Below the pieces are notes generated by a model that did no database searches, had not been told where the DNA came from, and saw nothing but the letters and a program-made list of their open reading frames with translations. A stretch of DNA of 64,000 nucleotides, taken from assembly GCF_964340395.1 (NCBI RefSeq), contig NC_135560.1, forward strand, positions 9,687,098 through 9,751,097, read 5' to 3'. The DNA is from Glandiceps talaboti (taxonomy: Eukaryota; Hemichordata; Enteropneusta; Spengelidae). How positions within the stretch are numbered: position 1 is the stretch's first letter; every line of letters starts with the position of its first letter. A program made the translations under genes and the position numbers. Positions 55,326 through 64,000 of this stretch are shown piece by piece.

Positions 55326-57983
55326 CTGTGAGTAAAGAGCAAATAACAGCAGAGGATTTCTTTAATGATTTACCACTTTGTGATGATATAGTGTTACATC
55401 TATTTCACACACAACTCCTCTGAACTGGTTGCACTACACCTGAAAGCTGTCTAACAACTCTGAACTCATGAAGGCAACATTCTTACATTCAAAGTGTAGT
55501 TTGAAAGTTAGATTCGAGAGGGAATAAACTTTAATTGTCCTGGTTGTTCCTCTTACTGGCGTTTCCAAGCACGGAAAATTAACTCATTGTTCAGGTATTT
55601 TGAAGAGCTATACAGCATGTTTATTTGGCAAAGAGTCAATACCTTAAATACCTTAGTTCAAAGGTTGTCTCTATGTTGAATTTACACTAACACATAATTT
55701 TTTCAGTTTTGATCACTGTTGATCAGCTTGATATGTCTAACTAATCTGTATCTCTTTCCATATTAAAACAATGTTCTCATTAGCATGCAGAAAGAGACAT
55801 GACAGATAGACAGATAGACAGACTGACAGACAGACAGACAGACAGACCCACACACATACATAGATACATACATATATACATAAATACATACATACATACA
55901 TAAATATTTTTTCCCCCTGTAAATTTTCCTTTTATTTCTTCAAAAGATTTTAATTGCATATCGAAGTCCAAACTCACGACTCAGATTTTTAATTTAACAT
56001 TGATGAAATAATAGAAGTAGTGATATATCTGACCATCATGACTCCACAGTGCCACAGTGATCAGTTTTGAACACTTCCTCAAACTATATGCCCTGTCTAT
56101 GGAATAAACTTCCATTGGAAATACGGCAATCACAGCTTTGGCATAAGAGAGAACTTAAAACTTTCTGATCATCTTTAAGCTGTGTATACAGTGTCACTGA
56201 ACATAGCATGATACTGAAACCTGGCACTTTATAAATTGAGTATGATAAGTTGATTGACAATTATGGAAATGAAACGACTCACTATCTGTTTAAAAAGGGT
56301 TTTAAAGAACGGGTTGTGCTATGATATCTCTGTATTATACCTGGGGATTCATGGTCACTGCTTTAGCTGAGGTAAGGGAACCTGGTAACAAAAGGGGGTA
56401 ATTTGTTTAAACTGGCATGGTTTCCCATACTTAGTATTTTTGTGACTCCTAATGCCCGAGGGAAACTTAACTCAGGGAGACTTTAGCTACTTATTGCCCT
56501 TAATGAAAAAACCTGAGTGGTGTCACTGAATGGTATATCAGGAGACAGTAAAATATAGCTATCAATTTGAATAATATATTCTTCATAGTATATATGAGGA
56601 ATTGCACATTTTAAAATCATTAAAATTCTGTGTTCGATCTGGATACATCCAATTATAAAGATATACTCCATATATCCTGTGATTGATGTGGATTCTATGT
56701 AGTGTTTTTTCATTCTTCCCCTCAGGCACACACATGAATATCATCCAGCTCTGTGGCTATGACCACACAATCATTCTCATTGATAACTATATCAAGTGAG
56801 TGATTTCAAAGTAGGACACGATCCCTGATCATTTACATGCCAGCAATCATTAAAACTTTCTTTCTCTGCTGTAATGCATAAAATGTTGAAAGCTATGAAA
56901 TAAAAATGAGAGACCGTGACTACATAATTTGATATATGTTATTATGGTGCCCTCCTAAGAGTTGTAAAATCAGCCAAGCTCATCTTAGCAATCTGTCAGT
57001 GTGTATACATGACTTCATCACTCAGCACAGTCCACTGGGTTTCTACCCAGTGATAATGAAGTTGAAAAGAATGGACATCCCTTCTTACATTTGACAATGT
57101 CTCGATGGACGGCTCAAATTTTCAATATCACATTTTGTAAATCCGTATCATACCATACTCTTCAACAGATTGATCCTGAAGGCTACAAAACTTGACCTAG
57201 CCATACCATCAAGTTGACAACCTCAAACAATGAAACATCTCCAACATTTTACCAGCCAAAAAAAAGTTCCATTTAATTTCAATCTAATATAACCTTATTT
57301 CCCTCGATAAAGGTGTTAATATAATTACAAATTTTGCTTTGAAATAGTAATATGAATTCAGTACCCTAACATTCTATATTGTGCCCTTAACCCAAATTAA
57401 ACTAGTACGGCCTTCTTGTCCATGTCGTACAATCAAAGGTGTCACCAAATTGACAATTTTGCCTTGAATATCAAATTATTGCGGCAGCACTAAGAGTAAT
57501 GTCTCGTTTTCTGACTTACATGGACAGAGATCCCTACATATTATACAATCCCTAGCTGACTCTTGAGTTATGTGAGTTGAGATCCCTATTCATATGCAAT
57601 CCCTTGCTGACTTTTATCTCGTAAAACTTTTGTGGCACAGTAAAGCAAATGCAAAGAGATACTCTCTCAGCTTATAAAGACATTTCCCACAGATGATATT
57701 CTATGAAATGGAAAGTTGAAAAATGACAATAAAACCAATAAAAAGATCTGACATGAGTTTGATAGTCATGTATTTGATTTTTTAGTAGATTATTGTAAAG
57801 ATGACTTTCAGATCAAATGAGTAAAAGTAAATGTCTACACTTTAGTGCTCCTCTTAAAGCCCTATATTATGCTGTTGAAGAGTATATTACAGCTGGTATT
57901 CATTTTTTGGTCAAAGTGGAGCCATAGTGCGTGAAGCATAATTGACAATAAATCTGTCCGAAGTCCTAGAATGGTCAGCTTAC
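55326..57983 (-). other. Intron of the RCC1-repeat gene (about 2.7 kb)
   Basis: Phase-1 intron. The donor GTAAGC begins at 57983 and the acceptor AG is at 55327-55326. It contains a GACA/ATAC microsatellite at about 55800-55905 and a partial direct repeat at about 57527-57606 (two copies of GAGATCCCTA...CTGACT). A skipped exon cannot be excluded. Confidence 0.65.
55800..55905. repeat. Microsatellites (GACA)n and (ATAC)n
   Basis: GACA/GATA units followed by ACAC and ATAC units, inside the intron of the RCC1-repeat gene. Confidence 0.9.
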
Positions 57984-58148
57984 CTGGAATACCTGTGACA
58001 GCTATAGCATGCCATGAACCACATGAAAGTTTGCTTAGTTTACATCCATCAGGGTTCATCTGTATGGGTTGGTATACTTTATAAGAAGTTGGTTTATCTG
58101 GGTAAAGCGTGTGACTGTTTCTCCCCCACATGTATAACGAAGCATCGA
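57984..58148 (-). CDS. RCC1-repeat gene, exon encoding an RCC1 blade
   Basis: 165-base exon, phase 1 at both ends. The acceptor is at 58150-58149 after a long T tract and the donor GTAAGC follows 57984. It encodes DASLYMWGRNSHTLYPDKPT, then SYKVYQPIQMNPDGCKLSKL, then SCGSWHAIAVTGIP. The pattern LYMWGRN ... KLSCGSWHAIAVTG is the RCC1 (regulator of chromosome condensation 1) blade signature: a hydrophobic-WG strand, then Gly-x-x-His-x-x-x-(aliphatic)-Thr. RCC1 domains form seven-bladed propellers, so further blades must be encoded upstream, beyond the minisatellite and beyond this window. The domain serves as a GEF or a protein-interaction scaffold in different families, so the biochemical role here is unknown. 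The next exon begins with the acidic linker, so this is probably the last blade. Confidence 0.85.
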
Positions 58149-58294
58149 CTGTACAAAAAAAAAAGAGAGTCAGAAATTAGCGTTAACTTCAAAGTTAGAT
58201 GATTGACAGATATTGATTACAACTCTGTAGGGTCTGACTGTATTTTCATGTCAAATTTTCACAAAGAAATGAAATCAATATACCATACCCTTAC

Positions 58295-58545
58295 GGAAAT
58301 GAGTCTATGGAAGTCTACAGATAGAAAATCCATAAAGCTGTCATTAGAATGTCTATAGAAATTTATATAGAAGCCTATAGACATTATACAGAAGTCTATG
58401 GATGTTCTATAGAAGTCTACAGACGTTCTATGGATTTTCAGCCCCCTTTTCTATAGCATTTCTATAGACAAAAAAATTCCAACAGATTTCTATAAACACC
58501 TATAGAAATTTGTTCAATTCTATAGAATTCTATAGACTAATTTCC
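58295..58545. mobile_element. Foldback/MITE-like element rich in TCTATAGA
   Basis: The left end GGAAATGAGTCTATGGAA is the inverted match (16 of 18) of the right end TTCTATAGACTAATTTCC. The interior consists of repeated TCTATAGAAGTCTATAGAC-like words that are themselves palindromic. No coding capacity. It could instead be a degenerate tandem repeat. No clear target-site duplication is seen. Confidence 0.5.
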
Positions 58546-58904
58546 ATACTAAAAAAAGGTACAAATATCTATTAGAAGTATTGTTTTAGTTTATGTAAAT
58601 TTCAAGATCTTGGGCCTGGATGATACAGTTATGGAACTGTTGCTTTACTTTGTTGCCAAGTATGAAGTTATTTTGTGTACTACCATGGCATGTACTAGGC
58701 ATCTCTTGCCAGTCTGTGAGACAAATTTCCTAGGAGATAATTAATGGTAACGTGATAAATATGTGATGGGTATAAATTATCCTGACATAATACCACAAAT
58801 GTTCACGTGTATGAACCAATGTGGTTATTTATGTTTCGCTTGAAACATACTGACAATTGGTATACGGATATTGGCAACGATGTGAAATTCATGTATTCTA
58901 TATC

Positions 58905-61900
58905 TCTCTGTATGGAGATATTGTTGTATCACTCAGTGTGGAGATATTGGTTGTATTTCTCTGTATGCAGATATTGGTTAATCACTCTGTATGGAGATAT
59001 TGGTTGTATCACTCTGTATGGAGATATTGGTTGTATCACTCTGTATGGAGATACTGGTTGTATTACTCTGTATGGAGATATTGGTTGTATCACTCTGTAT
59101 GGAGATATTGGTTGTATCACTCTGTATGGAGATATTGGTTGTATCACTCTGTATGGAGATACTGGTTGTATTACTCTGTATGGAAATATTGGTTGTATCA
59201 CTCTGTATGGAGATATTGGTTGTATCACTCTGTATGGAGATATTGGTTGTATTACTCTGTATGGAGATATTGGTTGTATCACTCTGTATAGAGATATTGG
59301 TTGTATTACTCTGTATGGAAATATTGGTTGTATCACTCTGTATGGAGATATTGGTTGTATTACTCTGTATTGAGATATTGGTTAATCACTCTGTATGGAG
59401 ATATTGGTTGTATCACTCTGTATGGCGATATTGGTTGTATCACTCAGTGTGGAGATACTGGTTGTATTACTCTGTATGGAGATATTGGTTGTATCACTCT
59501 GTATAGAGATATTGGTTGTATCACTCTGTATGGAGATATTGGTTGTACATCACTCTGTATGGAGATATTGGTTGTATCACTCTGTATGGAGATATTGGTT
59601 GTATTACTCTGTATGGAGATATTGGTTGTACATCACTCTGTATGGAGATATTGGTTGTATCTCTCTGTATGGAGATATTGGTTGTATTACTCTGTATGGA
59701 GATATTGGTTGTATCACTCTGTATGAAGATATTGGTTGTACATCACTCTGTATGGAGATATTGGTTGTATCTCTCTGTATTGAGATATTGGTTAATCACT
59801 CTGTATGGAGATATTGGTTGTATCACTCTGTATGGAGATATTGGTTGTATCACTCTGTATGGAGATATTGGTTGTATCACTCTGTATGGAGATATTGGTT
59901 GTATCACCCTGTATGGAGATATTGGTTGTATCACTCTGTATGGAGATATTGGTTGTATCACTCTGTATGGAGATATTGGTTGTATCTCTCTGTATTGAGA
60001 TATTGGTTAATCACTCTGTATGGAGATATTGGTTGTATCTCTCTGTATTGAGATATTGGTTGTATCACTCTGTATGGAGATATTGGTTGTATCACTCTGT
60101 ATGGAGATATTGGTTGTATCACTCTGTATGGAGATATTGGTTAATCACTCTGTATTGAGATATTGGTTAATCACTCAGTGTGGAGATATTGGTTGTATTA
60201 CTCTGTATGGAGATATTGGTTGTATCTCTCTGTATTGAGATATTGGTTGTATCACTCTGTATGGAGATATTGGTTGTATCACTCTGTATGGAGATATTGG
60301 TTGTATCACTCTGTATGGAGATATTGGTTGTATCACTCTGTATGGAGATATTGGTTGTATCACTCTGTATGGAGATACTGGTTGTATTACTCTGTATGGA
60401 GATATTGGTTGTATCACTCTGTATGGAGATATTGGTTGTATCACTCTGTATGGAGATATTGGTTGTATCACTCTGTATGGAGATACTGGTTGTATTACTC
60501 TGTATGGAAATATTGGTTGTATCACTCTGTATGGAGATATTGGTTGTATCACTCTGTATGGAGATATTGGTTGTATTACTCTGTATGGAGATATTGGTTG
60601 TATCACTCTGTATGGAGATATTGGTTGTATTACTCTGTATGGAAATATTGGTTGTATCACTCTGTATGGAGATATTGGTTGTATCACTCTGTATGGAGAT
60701 ATTGGTTGTATTACTCTGTATAGAGATATTGGTTGTATCTCTCTGTATTGAGATATTGGTTAATCACTCTGTATGGAGATACTGGTTGTATTACTCTGTA
60801 TGGAAATATTGGTTGTATCACTCTGTATGGAGATATTGGTTGTATCACTCTGTATGGCGATATTGGTTGTATCACTCAGTGTGGAGATACTGGTTGTATT
60901 ACTCTGTATGGAGATATTGGTTGTATCACTCTGTATAGAGATATTGGTTGTATCACTCTGTGTGGAGATATTGGTTGTATCACTCTGTATGGAGATATTG
61001 GTTGTATTACTCTGTATGGAAATATTGGTTGTATTACTCTGTATGGAGATATTGGTTGTATCACTCTGTATGAAGATATTGGTTGTACATCACTCTGTAT
61101 GGAGATATTGGTTGTATCACTCTGTATGGAGATATTGGTTGTATTACTCTGTATGGAGATATTGGTTGTATCACTCTGTATGAAGATATTGGTTGTACAT
61201 CACTCTGTATGGAGATATTGGTTGTATCTCTCTGTATTGAGATATTGGTTGTATCACTCTGTATTGAGATATTGGTTGTATCACTCTGTATGAAGATATT
61301 GGTTGTACATCACTCTGTATGGAGATATTGGTTGTATTACTCTGTATGGAAATATTGGTTGTATTACTCTGTATGGCGATATTGGTTGTATCACTCTGTA
61401 TGGAGATATTGGTTGTATCACTCTGTATGGAGATATTGGTTGTATTACTCTGTATGGAGATATTGGTTGTATCACAACATACTCTGTATGGAGATATTGT
61501 TGTATCACTCTGTATGGCGATATTGGTTGTATCACTCTGTATGGAGATATTGGTTGTATCACTCTGTATGAAGATATTGGTTGTACATCACTCTGTATGG
61601 AGATATTGGTTGTATTACTCTGTATGGAGATATTGGTTGTATCACTCTGTATGGAGATATTGGTTGTATTACTCTGTATGGAGATACTGGTTGTATTACT
61701 CTGTATAGAGATATTGGTTGTATTACTCTGTATGGCGATATTGGTTGTATCACTCTGTATGGAGATATTGGTTGTATCACTCTGTATGGAGATATTGGTT
61801 GTATTACTCTGTATGGAGATATTGGTTGTATCACAACATACTCTGTATGGAGATATTGTTGTATCACTCTGTATGGCGATATTGGTTGTATCACTCTGTA

Positions 61901-63056
61901 TGGAGATACTGGTTGTATCACTCTGTATGGAGATATTGGTTGTATCACTCTGTATGGAGATATTGGTTGTATCACAACATACTCTGTATGGAGATATTGT
62001 TGTATCACTCTGTATGGAGATATCGGTTGTATTACTCTGTATAGAGATATTGGTTGTATTACTCTGTATGGCGATATCGGTTGTATTACTCTGTATAGAG
62101 ATATTGGTTGTATTACTCTGTATGGCGATATTGGTTGTATTACTCAGTATGGAGATACTGGTTGTATTACTCTGTATGGAGATATTGGTTGTATTACTCT
62201 GTATAGAGATATTGGTTGTATTACTCTGTATGGCGATATTGGTTGTATTACTCTGTATGGAGATATTGGTTGTATCACTCTGTATGGAGATATTGGTTGT
62301 ATCACTCTGTATGGAGATATTGGTTGTATTACTCTGTATGGAGATATTGGTTGTATTACTCTGTATGGAGATATTGGTTGTATCACTCTGTATGGAGATA
62401 CTGGTTGTATTACTCTGTATGGAGTTATTGGTTGTATTACTCTGTATGGAGATATTGGTTGTATCACCCTGTATGGAGATATTGGTTGTATCACTCTGTA
62501 TGGAGATATTGGTTGTATCACTCTGTATGGAGATATTGGTTGTATTACTCTGTATGGAGATATTGGTTGTATTACTCTGTACAGAGATACTGGTTGTATC
62601 ACTCTGTATGGAGATATTGGTTGTATCACCCTGTACAGAGATACTGGTTGTATCACTCTGTATGGAGATATCGGTTGTATCACTCTGTATGGAGATATTG
62701 GTTGTATCACTCTGTATGGAGATATTGGTTGTATCACTCTGTATGGAGATATTGGTTGTATTACTCTGTATGGAGATATTGGTTGTCTCACTCTGTATGG
62801 AGATATTGGTTGTATCACTCTGTATGGAGATATTGTTGTATCACTCAGTGTGGAGATATTGGTTGTATTACTCTGTATGGAGATATTGGTTGTATCTCTC
62901 TGTATGGAGATATTGATTGTATCACCCTGTATGGAGATATTGGTTGTATCACTCTGTATGGAGATATTGGTTGTATCACCCTGTATGGAGATATTGGTTG
63001 TATCTCTCTGTATGGAGATATTGGTTGTATCACCCTGTATAGAGATATCGTTAAAT
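58905..63056. repeat. 4.15-kb minisatellite, 27-bp unit, about 150 copies
   Basis: The unit contains GGAGATATTGGTTGTAT, then CACTCTGTAT. The period is 27 bases, exactly nine codons, so several frames on both strands stay open for hundreds of codons (YGDIGCITL, WRYWLYHSV and MEILVVSLC in turn). Variants (TAC for CAC, ATACTGG, GGCGAT, GGAAAT) are interspersed. A 29-base variant with TTGTACATC recurs at 59545, 59628, 59738, 61085, 61195, 61305 and 61583, three times at exactly 110-base spacing. An ATCACAACATACTC variant recurs at 61471, 61830 and 61971. These show higher-order amplification. There is no sign that it is translated. Confidence 0.96.
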
Positions 63057-64000
63057 TTGTCAACTTTAATCTGTACATCTCTGTATGTCAATAATAACAA
63101 TCTCTCAAAGTATGGGTATATTGGTGAAGCATTCGATTGTTTTGACTCTTATTTCCCTATTTTCATACCTCTATGATACAAACTCTATAATTTCTGGCAA
63201 AAGTTTCTGACAAATATGTTTCTCCATTCACTATCTGTAAAAAGCATCTCTGCGTGAAGCATTAATATTTCAAAAAAACACAGTGCAGCATAAAGAAAGT
63301 GTAGCCAGTAAAACAGACAAGGGACAATTCATCTTGACACTATAAACAAAGAGCTGCCATAAGGCAACCAAGCAAAGAGGATTGTGCCTTTAGAGACCCA
63401 CAGTAGTCATTAGAATCTCCTATCTAAATGTAATTAACACCTTTATTTCATATATAATTGCTGCACACTTCATCCCAGATAGCAGTGCTATCAAAAAATG
63501 CAACAGCCAGGGGGCATTTCACTAATCTCCAGAGTGTTTTGTGACATTTGAACTAAACTAATTACAGGTTAAATTTATTAGTTCTGCTCCCACACCTGTA
63601 GTTTCATTGATACAGACTTTCCCTGGCTTCAAATTGAAAAGATAACAATACACAGTAGGCACGATAGTTGTACTCCGCCACTCATGTGGATAATTGAAAT
63701 TATGTAGAAAAGGAAAAAATGAGAATGACTAAACTTATGCACTTTTTCGGACTTTTCTTCGACTCAAACTTATGATTAGTAAGTTTCATATTCACAGAGA
63801 TGTGAAGAGATTAAAAGAACAGGAATGTAAAACACATTTAGGTACAATTCAACTTTTTGATTGCAAAGTCTAATCCAGACACAAAGTTTGTTCAAGTTCA
63901 TGTCCATTTGTAGTTTTGTAACATAATAGACAAATATTTCTCTGATAATGTTCTTGGTGTTGGTTCCTTTTTTGATGGTTATAACTATATGTATTCATAG

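Larger units (their letters stand above)
58149..64000 (-). other. Probable upstream intron of the RCC1-repeat gene (partial)
   Basis: The RCC1 exon begins in phase 1 with only one blade, so an upstream coding exon is required. None with an RCC1 signature is visible before the window ends, so the intron appears to exceed 5.8 kb. It holds a foldback element (58295-58545) and the 27-bp minisatellite. Bases 63057-64000 are AT-rich single-copy sequence in which I see nothing else. Confidence 0.55.

Noticed and set aside
56340-56375. Possible 26-base exon on the minus strand (AG acceptor, GTATAA donor)
   Set aside because: Its length is not a multiple of three and would break the frame between the RCC1 exon and the acidic exon.
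58807-63176. Very long open frames (up to 537 codons) across the 27-bp array, as a repetitive protein gene
   Set aside because: The period is nine codons, so several frames on both strands stay open at once. Units vary at all codon positions alike, and 25- and 29-base variants shift the frame. There is no start or splice context.
63596-63680. Possible upstream exon of the RCC1-like gene (minus strand, donor GTGTGG, ends in a phase that would join the RCC1 exon)
   Set aside because: Phase fits, but the peptide (ending VCINETT) lacks the Gly-x-x-His motif expected just before LYMWGRN, and the acceptor is poor.

Overview
The window is animal nuclear DNA: AT-rich (I judge about 60-65 % A+T by eye), intron-bearing and dense in microsatellites and minisatellites. 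It has no bacterial-style operons. Two genes can be supported, both on the minus strand and both running off the window. The left one is a COUP-TF/NR2F orphan nuclear receptor. Its very close match to vertebrate COUP-TFs in the DNA-binding and ligand-binding domains, and its identical intron positions, point to a bilaterian. The Gln/Pro/Thr-rich N-terminus and the small size of the locus suggest an invertebrate, perhaps a deuterostome such as a hemichordate, echinoderm or amphioxus. The species assignment is inference and weak.

Layout. Bases 1-5106 hold three NR2F coding exons in reverse order: exon 3 (1-189, cut by the window edge), intron 2 (190-3856), exon 2 (3857-4378), intron 1 (4379-4619) and exon 1 (4620-5106). 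A promoter-like stretch with several CCAAT boxes and a CArG/TATA-like box lies at about 5500-5745. From there to 53.6 kb is a gene desert of about 48 kb. No convincing coding exon is visible in it, but it holds many simple repeats, two 28-bp minisatellites, a 58-bp tandem repeat, a palindromic TTAA-flanked MITE with a related copy elsewhere, and a set of nuclear-receptor response elements. These include a perfect DR5, a strict DR1, a DR1+DR3 cluster and a near-DR1. The right end (53600-58148, extending past 64000) carries three 3' exons of a gene encoding an RCC1-type beta-propeller blade, then an acidic linker, then a long Pro/Ser/basic tail. I could not name this gene. A 4.15-kb, 27-bp-unit minisatellite (about 150 copies) fills 58.9-63.06 kb, apparently inside its next upstream intron.

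How it may work together. A large regulatory desert beside a COUP-TF gene is typical of developmental transcription-factor loci. The desert contains sites of the kind that retinoid receptors (DR5) and COUP-TF/RXR/HNF4 (DR1) bind, plus an unexpected number of perfect TGACGTCA (CREB/ATF) palindromes. The most interesting hypothesis here is retinoid input and auto- or cross-regulation of this NR2F gene through those sites. The repeat biology is the second point of interest: the in-frame 27-bp array with nested 110-bp periodicity, and the foldback elements.
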